Shown piece by piece: positions 24,715 to 32,366 of a stretch of 51,561 nucleotides of DNA. The stretch comes from CALXOJ01 sp034120015. Its GTDB lineage: Bacteria; Spirochaetota; Spirochaetia; JAFGXN01. The stretch covers positions 1 through 51,561 of the forward strand of contig JAXEIF010000026.1 of NCBI GenBank assembly GCA_034120015.1, read 5' to 3'. The position numbers were made by a program, and so were the translations under genes. Position 1 is the stretch's first letter. Every line of letters begins with the position of its first letter. The notes beneath the pieces are model-generated. The model ran no database searches, had not been told where the DNA came from, and was given only the letters and a program-made list of their open reading frames with translations.

Positions 24715-25943
24715 TCTTCGCTCCCGAGACGGTCGCTGTAATCGGGGTGGACAAACAGGCGAACCCGCCGCAGACAGTCCGAGAAACGGCGGCTGCTGTC
24801 GGCGTCAAAAATCGACGGATTGCGGTCGCAAACGCGGTGGCTTGAATCGAAAAGGGCGATTTCCGTTTCGAACCGAATCGGCTCGGGTATATCGAGAATC
24901 AGCGGCAGTTCCGTTTCGGTTTCGGGAAAGCCGAGGGCGGCAGCGGTTTCGCGTTCGAAACGGCTGCGGAGGTTGAGGTCGGTCAGTTCGGGATACGGAA
25001 GTTCCGAAAACGGTTTTTCGGCAACACAGCGGTAAAAGCGCCCGTCGAAGGCATCGGAAAAGAAACGGTGCAGCGGAAAGCGGCTGTCGGTAACGGCGGC
25101 AAAAAATGAGGCGTCGGTTTGACGGTAAAGCGATTCGGGTGTCAGCATGCCGTTTGACAGTGCCGTTGTCACTCCTTTTTTGATCAGGGCCGTTGCGTTT
25201 CGGACGGTTTTATGCCAGTAAACGCTTTTGTACATCGAATATTTTGAAAAAAGGATGTTTTCGACCGACAATATACCGTCTTCGTAAAGCCCGATGCCGT
25301 TTTTGCCGTCGGCGGTCATCCGGTCAATCACCCGGTCGATATCCTGAATGCCGTACGGAACGCCGCAGAAATAGGCATCCCGGTTCAGATAATCGAGTTT
25401 ATCGGGGTCGAGCGTTCCCGAAAGAATGTTGCGGTAGAATCCGATTTCCCGATTTTCCGTCGGAATATGGGTATCGATGATTGCGGCACAAAATTCCGGA
25501 TCGGCGCCCGCCGCTTTCAGCTTCGATGCCAGCGGTTCTTCGCGCACCATTTCGCCGCTGATGGTTTCGTGATCTTTCAGCGGCAGTTCTTTCAGAGAAT
25601 GGGTAAAAGGAAAGTGTCCGGTATCGTGAAGCAGACAGGCAGCCAGAAACGACAAAGCTCCCGTTTCGCTGATTTCCGGGCAGTAAGGGTCTTTTAAAAG
25701 ATGTGTCAGAATCCGCTTGCCGATTTCGAAAACGCCGAAACTGTGGGAAGCACGTGTATGCACCGCCCCCGGGTAAACCCAAAACGACGGTCCGAGCTGG
25801 CGGATCCGGGTCAGGTTAATAAACGGCTGAGTGCGCGTAATATCAAGAAAAGGACGGTCGAGATAAATGTGATTCCACAGCGGATCGCGTATCGGACTGT
25901 CGAAACGTTCGAAAAGATTTAAAGTATGATTGCCGTTGTTCAT
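24693..25943 (-). CDS. HD domain phosphohydrolase (dGTPase/YwfO-like)
   Basis: The 416-residue protein begins with a segment typical of dNTPase-like HD proteins (IRDPLWNHIYLD...FINLTRIRQLG). The metal-binding residues follow in HTRASHSFGVF, then LLHDTGHFPFTHSLK (the HD pair) and LDPDKLDYLNRDAYFCGV. It resembles SAMHD1-like and B. subtilis YwfO-like hydrolases, so nucleoside triphosphate hydrolysis is likely (inference). The start has an AAAGG ribosome binding site and lies 20 bases after the DUF1349 stop. It overlaps the ttcA-like gene by 22 bases. Confidence 0.87.
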   Translation of the reverse strand: MNNGNHTLNLFERFDSPIRDPLWNHIYLDRPFLDITRTQPFINLTRIRQLGPSFWVYPGAVHTRASHSFGVFEIGKRILTHLLKDPYCPEISETGALSFLAACLLHDTGHFPFTHSLKELPLKDHETISGEMVREEPLASKLKAAGADPEFCAAIIDTHIPTENREIGFYRNILSGTLDPDKLDYLNRDAYFCGVPYGIQDIDRVIDRMTADGKNGIGLYEDGILSVENILFSKYSMYKSVYWHKTVRNATALIKKGVTTALSNGMLTPESLYRQTDASFFAAVTDSRFPLHRFFSDAFDGRFYRCVAEKPFSELPYPELTDLNLRSRFERETAAALGFPETETELPLILDIPEPIRFETEIALFDSSHRVCDRNPSIFDADSSRRFSDCLRRVRLFVHPDYSDRLGSEEWQKILS

Positions 25944-25963
25944 GGGATACCTTTAAACTCCGA

Positions 25964-26596
25964 TTACACTTCCCACAGTTTGAAATTGCGGAAACCGATG
26001 CGAAAACCTTCTTCCTGAGGCGACGCGGCAAAGAGTCCGCAAACCGTTTCTTCCGCCTGCATATGAAGATGCGTCAGCCGGATGGTCTGCCATTCGTCAT
26101 TAAAATTGGCTTCGATGACAAAATCCTGGTCGGTTCGTGTGATACGGAATTTGACCCGTAAGATATTGTTCCCGAGCACCTGCGACGAGGCATCGGAATA
26201 GCCGTTGTTTGTCACGACGGTGACCAGTTTCGGAGCCTCGTCGGGATTGTATTCGACACCCGTTTTTATCCAGTTCTGGGAATTGATCCGAACCGCCAGC
26301 CCGCCCTGGTCGTAGAGGTGGGCCGGTTTATACAGACATTCGGTTTCCATGGCAAAATTCCGGTCGGTTCTGTAATAAAGAAAATGGGCACTGTCGTGGG
26401 CGTAGTCGTAAAAGGTTTTCTGCCACAAATCGGTTTTTCCTTCCGGTTCGATCCAGAGACAGTGATCCTTCATTTTCTTTTTTGCCGGTTCGTTAAGCCA
26501 TTTCATTTTACGGACGGAGAGAGGATTAGTCTGAAAATTGACGGCAAACTGTTCGTTTGACTGAAAAAAAACTTTCAGATTCCGAATCCATTTCAT
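25964..26596 (-). CDS. DUF1349 domain-containing protein
   Basis: The 210-residue protein contains MKWLNEPAKKKMKDHCLWIE, DLWQKTFYDY, HLYDQGGLAVRIN and NWIKTGVEYNPDEA. These are blocks of the DUF1349 family, which adopts a concanavalin-like beta sandwich and may bind carbohydrates. No catalytic role is established. The start at 26596 forms TGAGATG with the aconitase stop, so it is coupled. An internal Met at residue 31 (26506) matches the usual family start but has no ribosome binding site. The product therefore carries an extra N-terminal 30 residues. Confidence 0.85.
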   Translation of the reverse strand: MKWIRNLKVFFQSNEQFAVNFQTNPLSVRKMKWLNEPAKKKMKDHCLWIEPEGKTDLWQKTFYDYAHDSAHFLYYRTDRNFAMETECLYKPAHLYDQGGLAVRINSQNWIKTGVEYNPDEAPKLVTVVTNNGYSDASSQVLGNNILRVKFRITRTDQDFVIEANFNDEWQTIRLTHLHMQAEETVCGLFAASPQEEGFRIGFRNFKLWEV

Positions 26597-26597
26597 C

Positions 26598-28535
26598 TCA
26601 GTGTTCCAATCTTGCTTTTGTGTAGTTTAAAGCTCCGCCGGCCAGCATCACTTCGACAGCCCTGTCGGCCAGGCTGTGAACGGCTTTGAATGTTGTATTG
26701 CGGGTTTCGTTTTTTACCGTAACAGGAGAAGCGGTTTTCAGCGCCTCGACAACATCCGTCAGAACCAGTTTGTCGCCGTCGGCAACGCTGTCGTAGTCGG
26801 CCGGATTTTCGAATGTCAGCGGCAGAATACCGAAGTTAATCAGGTTGGCTTTATGGATACGGGCAAAGCTTTTGGCAATGACCGCACGAATGCCGAGATA
26901 CATCGGAGCCAGAGCCGCATGTTCGCGGCTGGAACCCTGACCGTAGTTTTCGCCGCCGATAATGACTCCCTGTCCGGCGTTCAGGGCGCGGCTGTAAAAT
27001 TCCGGATCGACCTGTTCGAAAACATGTTTCGCAATTTCGGGAATATTGGAGCGCAACGGAAGAATTTTGCTGCCGGCCGGCATAATGTGGTCTGTTGTAA
27101 TATTATCGCCGGTTTTGAGAACGACCGAAGCGGCGATTTCTTTTTCGACCGGTTTGGCTTTCGGACATTCTTTGATGTTCGGACCTTTGACGATTTCGAC
27201 TGCGGCGGCTTCCTGTTCGGGAAGCGGCGGAATGATCATGCTGTCGTTGACGGCGCAGAAAGAGGAGTAGTCGCGCCGGACAGCCGGAGCTGTTTTTCGC
27301 GGGTCGGTGAAAACGCCGGTCAGAGCCGAAGCGGCTGCCGTTTCCGGTGAAACCAGATAAACGGAAGCGTCGGCCGTGCCGCTGCGGCCTTTGAAATTGC
27401 GGTTGAAGGTGCGCAGCGAAACGCCGCCGGAGTTGGGCGAAAATCCCATGCCGATGCACGGTCCGCAGGCGCTTTCCAGAATCCGCGCGCCGGAAGCGAC
27501 CAGTTTGGAAAAAATACCGGCTTCGATTGAGTTGAGCATCACCTGCCGCGATCCGGGTGCGATTCCGAGACTGACGTTTTCGGCGATTGTTTTACCGTCG
27601 AGGATTTCGGCGGCTGCGCCCAAATCGTTAATCGACGAATTGGTACAGGAACCGATACCGACCTGACTGACCGGAAGGCCTTCCAGTTCGCTGACCGGTT
27701 TGACAATATCGGGCATGTGCGGGCAGGCGGCATAGGGAACGATTTCCGAAAGATTGATATCGATAATCCGTGCATATTCGACATCGTCGTCGGCTTTCAG
27801 TTCTTTCCAGACCGATTCCCGTTTCTGAAGTTTCAAAAATTCGAGCGTCTTTTCGTCCGACGGGAAGACGCTGGTCGTTGCGCCCAATTCGGCTCCCATA
27901 TTGGTAATGGTGGCCCGCTGCGGTACCGACAGTGTGGAAACCCCTTCGCCGAAATATTCGTACACTTTACCGACACCGCCTTTCACCGTTTCGAGTTTCA
28001 GCAGATAAAGAATCACATCCTTGGCGGAACACATCGGCTGCAGTCGGCCCGTCAATCGGACACCGATGACCTGCGGGTAGTTCAGGTAAAAAGGAGCTCC
28101 CGCCATGGCGCAGGCCACATCCAGACCGCCGGCTCCGATGGCAATCATTCCCAAACCGCCGCCGGTCGGTGTGTGCGAGTCGGAACCGAGCAGCGTTTTT
28201 CCGGGAATGCCGAAACGCTCCAGATGCACCTGGTGACAGATACCGTTTCCCGGACGTGAAAAATAAAGGCCGTATTTGGCGGCCGCCGACTGCAGAAAAC
28301 GGTGGTCGTCCATGTTCATAAAGCCGGCCTGCTGCGTGTTGTGGTCGATATAGGAAACGGAAAGTTCTGTTTTGACGCGCGGAATGTCCATCGATTCGTA
28401 CTGAAGATAAACCATTGTTCCCGTCGCGTCCTGCGTCAGTGTCTGGTCGATTTTAATACCGACTTCTTCTCCGGCAACGGGATTTCCGCTCATCAGATGA
28501 GCCTGCAAAATTTTATCGGTTAAAGTCTGTTTCAA
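26598..28535 (-). CDS. Aconitate hydratase (single-chain, 645 residues)
   Basis: The 4Fe-4S enzyme isomerises citrate to isocitrate through cis-aconitate. All landmarks are visible: IDQTLTQDATGTM, GSDSHTPTGGGLGM, GIGSCTNS and ACGPCIG (three cluster cysteines). DNITTDHIMPAG and GENYGQGSSREHAALAP (swivel domain) follow. The form is the short, roughly 640-residue type related to mitochondrial aconitase rather than AcnA or AcnB. The start is a TTG at 28535 with AAAGGAGAAACGTT upstream. A TATAAT on the minus strand (28577-28572) is the likely -10. It heads the five-gene operon ending in mutL. Confidence 0.95.
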   Translation of the reverse strand: MKQTLTDKILQAHLMSGNPVAGEEVGIKIDQTLTQDATGTMVYLQYESMDIPRVKTELSVSYIDHNTQQAGFMNMDDHRFLQSAAAKYGLYFSRPGNGICHQVHLERFGIPGKTLLGSDSHTPTGGGLGMIAIGAGGLDVACAMAGAPFYLNYPQVIGVRLTGRLQPMCSAKDVILYLLKLETVKGGVGKVYEYFGEGVSTLSVPQRATITNMGAELGATTSVFPSDEKTLEFLKLQKRESVWKELKADDDVEYARIIDINLSEIVPYAACPHMPDIVKPVSELEGLPVSQVGIGSCTNSSINDLGAAAEILDGKTIAENVSLGIAPGSRQVMLNSIEAGIFSKLVASGARILESACGPCIGMGFSPNSGGVSLRTFNRNFKGRSGTADASVYLVSPETAAASALTGVFTDPRKTAPAVRRDYSSFCAVNDSMIIPPLPEQEAAAVEIVKGPNIKECPKAKPVEKEIAASVVLKTGDNITTDHIMPAGSKILPLRSNIPEIAKHVFEQVDPEFYSRALNAGQGVIIGGENYGQGSSREHAALAPMYLGIRAVIAKSFARIHKANLINFGILPLTFENPADYDSVADGDKLVLTDVVEALKTASPVTVKNETRNTTFKAVHSLADRAVEVMLAGGALNYTKARLEH

Positions 28536-28605
28536 AACGTTTCTCCTTTTTGTTACTGAATTCTTTCCGCGATTATAACATTTTTTTACGGAAAAAAGAA
28601 ACCGT

Positions 28606-28634
28606 TTGACAATAAAAAAATCTTCTGATAAACT
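28606..28634 (+). promoter_or_regulatory. Promoter of the lipoprotein gene, probably leaderless
   Basis: TTGACA (28606-28611) and TAAACT (28629-28634) are 17 bases apart. The -10 ends only six bases before the ATG at 28641 and no Shine-Dalgarno sequence is present. The transcript would therefore begin at or next to the start codon. Confidence 0.6.
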
Positions 28635-28640
28635 GTTTTC

Positions 28641-29438
28641 ATGAAGCGATTTGCGGGGATTTCTGTTGCGGTACTGATTCTTTTGATGCCGGCCGGTTGC
28701 AAAAAAAAGGCCGAAACGGCGGATGAGCCGATTCAGGCAGCCGAATCGGTTGCTGAAGGCAATTTCGTTGCCGAAACAGAACCGGCAGCCGGGGCCGCAA
28801 CCGGTAACGAAACGCAGTCGGAGGCTCCGTCGACGGCGCCTGCCGCATCCGAAGCGGCGCCCGCACCGTTGCCGCCGTCAACCGCATCCGGAACTCCTCA
28901 AAAAAATCCTGCCGTGACGGTTTCGCCGACAGACAACCGAAAGAGTTCCGGTGACCGTATCGACGACATGTTTATCTACAAAATGAATCAGAAGCGGGTT
29001 GTCCCCGAGGATTACCTGATCGGCCCCCTGGAAAATCTTCAAAACAGCGATTACAGGGTTACTCAAATTCTGAAAACACTGAACACTTTTTTCCGCGATT
29101 TGAGAATCGGAACTTTAAACGAAGACTGTATTCACCCGAGTGCCGTTCTGTTGCTTTCCTCGGCATTTCAATTTTATCTTGAGGAAGAAGCGGTTCCCGA
29201 TGTGGTTCGCATCGGAAAAGTCGAAATAACGGGTAAATCGGCGCGTGTGAATCTGCGTTTTTACAGAGGAAACGGCGTAACCGACGGCGAAACGATTTTG
29301 GAAGAAACAACGGTTGACAAATCAAAGCAATGGCTGATAACCGACTGTCAGGCCGATCTGATGCAGCTTCTTGATCCGTATAAACCTTCCGGAGAGCCGT
29401 TTCAGCCGGGTGCGTATAATTTTTATAACTGGGAATAA
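28641..29438 (+). CDS. Lipoprotein of unknown function
   Basis: The 265-residue protein has a lipoprotein signal with lipobox MPAGC (Cys20). A long low-complexity Ala/Glu/Pro/Thr linker follows (about 23-100), typical of a tether reaching across the periplasm. The folded C-terminal part (about 105-265) includes EDYLIGPLENLQNSDYRVTQ, LRIGTLNEDCIHPSAV, VRIGKVEITGKSARVNLRFY and SKQWLITDCQADLMQL. The pattern resembles a small beta/alpha domain used for binding. I do not recognise the family. The gene directly precedes the large TPR-like gene. Confidence 0.75.
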   Translation: MKRFAGISVAVLILLMPAGCKKKAETADEPIQAAESVAEGNFVAETEPAAGAATGNETQSEAPSTAPAASEAAPAPLPPSTASGTPQKNPAVTVSPTDNRKSSGDRIDDMFIYKMNQKRVVPEDYLIGPLENLQNSDYRVTQILKTLNTFFRDLRIGTLNEDCIHPSAVLLLSSAFQFYLEEEAVPDVVRIGKVEITGKSARVNLRFYRGNGVTDGETILEETTVDKSKQWLITDCQADLMQLLDPYKPSGEPFQPGAYNFYNWE

Positions 29439-29479
29439 GAGTGATGGTTTGGTTGCTGGTCGAATGGGGCGGATACCGC

Positions 29480-32017
29480 ATGAAAAAAAGAGCGGTTCGC
29501 CGTGAAAACGGTTTTGTTTCCGTAAGAGATCTGACGGCAGTTCTCAAAAAAGAATTGAATGCCGAAGCGGTTTGCGAACAGGACGATTTGTTTTTGTACC
29601 GTATCGCTTATGATGCGTCTTATGAAAACCGTATGGGAAATACTTTGGCTGAAGCGCTCGATTTTTTTGAATCGAACCGTTCGGCGCGTTTCGATTTTTC
29701 GATGCTTCTTTACGAAGAGGAAGGTCGCGGCAGTGCGCCTCAGACAGTGATCGAGCGGTTAAAAAACCGTCTTTTTTTCCAAAAAGAACGCAATACACTG
29801 TTTTTCGATACAAATGTTTCTTTTCCGTTTGAAGAGTTTTTCCCGGGGCACTACGACGAGGCTTTTTTTATCGTCGACAAGGGAGAAGGGGGATGGCTCC
29901 TGCACGGATCTCTCGACTCCGATTTTCGGGATTTTAATCGCGAATTTGATAATCTGCTGACTCAATGGCACGAATCCGATTCGCCGGTGGCTGTCGAAAT
30001 TTACGGCGGTTTTCCGTTTCTTTTGAGAAACTGGATTAAGGAACATTGGGAAAATTCGTATGAAATACGGTTGTGCGAACCCGGAGTCCCTTTACACAAA
30101 GGACGCCGGAAAACACTTTATCTGATATCCGTTTACGCCGAAGAAGATGTTCGGACAGCATACCGGAGTCTCCATAAGGAAGAAATCGACCGAAAAAGGG
30201 AGATTCCGATTCTGCTTCATGCGGGGAACGCTTCCGTCTTACCTGTTTCGAAAGTCCTTTCGCTTCAGGCCTCTTTTGCCGATCCCTCCCGTTGGGAAAG
30301 GGATTTGATTCGTCTTTTCAGCGTTGTGATTTCCGTCAAAGATTTTCTGGAGATATCCCAGATTCCCCGTCTGCTGAAGCAGCTGGATGAGTTTCCTGCC
30401 GAAAAAAGCGAATTTTGTGTCCGGACATCGCTTTTATTCGGATTTTGGAATCTGGAACCGGCTGATAAAGCCGATTTTGCCGCATTCGGAGCGATTCTGA
30501 ACCGTGAAATTCTGGAAAAAAAAGAAGAGTTTTTCGATCATTTAAATCATCTGATTTTCGGAATGTTCGGGAACGGAGAAATCCACTATCCCGAGGCGTA
30601 TGCCGCTTATCTGTTGAGGCAGAAAGATGATTCGGAACGTTATTACAAAATTCTGGCAGTAATTCAGACTCTGCTTCAGAATCTGAGAATTACGGAATCG
30701 GATATCGTTTTGGATTTACTGACGGATTATGCGGCCGATTTACCGGACGGAACGGAGCGGTCGCTTTTGGACGAAATGATTCTTTTGGGACAGTTCCACC
30801 GGGCGCGGGCTGCTTATGATATTTCTGCGGTTCAGTATTACGGTGAAAAAATCTTAAAACTGCCTTCATCTTCGGGGAGTCTGAAAATCGATTTCGAGCG
30901 GCAGGTGGCAACCGCTATTTTCCATTTTATGTTTTACAGAATGGAAGAATCGGTTAACGTTTCCAAGGAGGTTCTGTTTCGCGTCAATGAAATTTCCGAC
31001 AATGACAAATCGAGATATAAATCGTTGGGAAATTTCCTGATTGCCGCATCGATGTTCGGAATGCAGAAACTGTACGAAGGATCGTGTTATCTGAATTTTC
31101 TGTTCGAGTCCGAACCGGCTGACGAAACGCATTCCGTTTATTATATTCAGGCTAAACTGTTGCGGGCGGCTTCGCTTTATGTGTCCGGTCAGTTCCGTGA
31201 TTTGGAAAATTTCTTTTCGGAACCGTCGGAAATTTTTACGGAATCGCTTTTTCGCAACCGGTTTTTTTACCGCTTTCTTCAAAGCCGTTTTTATTTCGAT
31301 TTGGGGCGATACCGCCGGGCAGAGCAGATCCTTTTGGACTTAATGAAGGATTGTGCTTCGGCAAAATTATCGAATCCGGAGGAAACGATTGCCATCCTTC
31401 AGGCGTGGGTCGGACGGATTTATGTATACAGCGGTCAGAAAGAAAAGGCAAAGCGCTGTTTCGCGGCGTTGCCGGTTGATTCCGCCGATGCGATGTTTTT
31501 TCGTGCGGAAGGGGCGTTGTGGGAAGGCCGAATCGATGATGCTCTGAAGCTGATTGCTCTGGCGCGAAAGGCACTGATTCCGGCTCCGACACTGCCGGTC
31601 AGTTTGATAACGACGAAAAATTTTACATCAGGATTTAACGAAATCGAAGATCACTTTTATTTTTTCAGTTCCCGTCGTTCGTTTCTGATGCAGTATATCG
31701 ATTATCTGGATAACCTGCTTCGGGCGCTGAAAAACGAAGAGGGGGCTCTTCTTAAACTTTCCAAGTTTATCCGAATGCAGTTTATTCAGAAGCCGGAGCC
31801 CAATTTTATCTTTTTTATTTATACCAATACGTTGGCTTTGCATTTTTTTGCCAAAGAACACGGAGATGAAATTAACGAGGACACGCTTTCGACAAAAATT
31901 CAGCTTCTTTTTTACGAAAAGAAATTTTTTGTTTCTAGCGTTCCCGTCTGCCGCGAATTTCTGGACGGCAATTTTTGGACCCGTTTTTTGAAAATCGACG
32001 GAAATAAATTTCAGTAA
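29480..32017 (+). CDS. Large TPR-like protein, unknown function
   Basis: A long protein of 845 residues from the ATG at 29480. An upstream GTG at 29441 or ATG at 29444 would add 12-13 residues that look non-coding, so the start is uncertain. The N-terminal 280 residues are an alpha/beta region. From about residue 300 the sequence is almost entirely helical pairs with TPR-like spacing, for example QFHRARAAYDISAVQYYGEK, YRRAEQILLDLMKD and AWVGRIYVYSGQKEKAKRCF. No signal peptide or membrane helix is visible. It resembles long TPR proteins common in spirochaetes. It lies directly after the lipoprotein and probably shares its transcript. Confidence 0.75.
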   Translation: MKKRAVRRENGFVSVRDLTAVLKKELNAEAVCEQDDLFLYRIAYDASYENRMGNTLAEALDFFESNRSARFDFSMLLYEEEGRGSAPQTVIERLKNRLFFQKERNTLFFDTNVSFPFEEFFPGHYDEAFFIVDKGEGGWLLHGSLDSDFRDFNREFDNLLTQWHESDSPVAVEIYGGFPFLLRNWIKEHWENSYEIRLCEPGVPLHKGRRKTLYLISVYAEEDVRTAYRSLHKEEIDRKREIPILLHAGNASVLPVSKVLSLQASFADPSRWERDLIRLFSVVISVKDFLEISQIPRLLKQLDEFPAEKSEFCVRTSLLFGFWNLEPADKADFAAFGAILNREILEKKEEFFDHLNHLIFGMFGNGEIHYPEAYAAYLLRQKDDSERYYKILAVIQTLLQNLRITESDIVLDLLTDYAADLPDGTERSLLDEMILLGQFHRARAAYDISAVQYYGEKILKLPSSSGSLKIDFERQVATAIFHFMFYRMEESVNVSKEVLFRVNEISDNDKSRYKSLGNFLIAASMFGMQKLYEGSCYLNFLFESEPADETHSVYYIQAKLLRAASLYVSGQFRDLENFFSEPSEIFTESLFRNRFFYRFLQSRFYFDLGRYRRAEQILLDLMKDCASAKLSNPEETIAILQAWVGRIYVYSGQKEKAKRCFAALPVDSADAMFFRAEGALWEGRIDDALKLIALARKALIPAPTLPVSLITTKNFTSGFNEIEDHFYFFSSRRSFLMQYIDYLDNLLRALKNEEGALLKLSKFIRMQFIQKPEPNFIFFIYTNTLALHFFAKEHGDEINEDTLSTKIQLLFYEKKFFVSSVPVCREFLDGNFWTRFLKIDGNKFQ

Positions 32018-32022
32018 CCATG

Positions 32023-32051
32023 TTGACAAAAAAAGGAAAACCTGTTAAATT
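32023..32051 (+). promoter_or_regulatory. Promoter of the tRNA gene
   Basis: TTGACA (32023-32028) with TAAATT (32046-32051), spacer 17, would start transcription near 32058, just ahead of the mature tRNA 5' end. Confidence 0.6.
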
Positions 32052-32063
32052 GATCACATAATT

Positions 32064-32136
32064 GGTGGCGTAGCTCAGTCGGTAGAGCAAGCGGCTCATA
32101 TCCGCTCTGTCAGGGGTTCAAGTCCCTTCGCCACTA
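32064..32136 (+). tRNA. tRNA-Met (CAT), elongator type
   Basis: A 73-base cloverleaf. The acceptor stem GGTGGCG pairs with CGCCACT (closing G-U pair) and the discriminator is A. The D arm is GCTC...GAGC, the anticodon stem AGCGG/CCGCT with loop CTCATAT, and the T arm CAGGG-GTTCAAG-TCCCT. The anticodon CAT is at 32097-32099. No 3' CCA is encoded. The acceptor type with G1-U72 resembles bacterial elongator tRNA-Met (as in B. subtilis). A lysidine-modified tRNA-Ile would also carry CAT but fits less well. Confidence 0.93.
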
Positions 32137-32277
32137 ATTTTTTTGTCTTTATTATCATCTATCTGCCGGTTCCTGCAAATTTTATTTTAAATTATTTTTC
32201 TTTAACTTATTCTTTGCTGTTATTATATCAATTTATTTTAAATTTTTTTCCGGTAAAATCGGAACAAAAAAATTTCC

Positions 32278-32307
32278 TTGTCAGCATCAATGCGCTTGTG
32301 ATATAAT
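32278..32307 (+). promoter_or_regulatory. Promoter of the Kelch-symporter gene
   Basis: TTGTCA (32278-32283) and TATAAT (32302-32307) with an 18-base spacer lie in an AT-rich stretch upstream of the ATG at 32367. The rest of 32137-32277 is AT-rich without another recognisable element. Confidence 0.55.
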
Positions 32308-32366
32308 AATTCATAATATAATAACATAGTGATGTTTTACAAATTCACGGATTTGAGGAGAGAAGA

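Noticed and set aside
32064..32136. Reading the CAT tRNA as lysidine-type tRNA-Ile
   Set aside because: The acceptor stem with a G1-U72 pair and the general form fit elongator tRNA-Met better.
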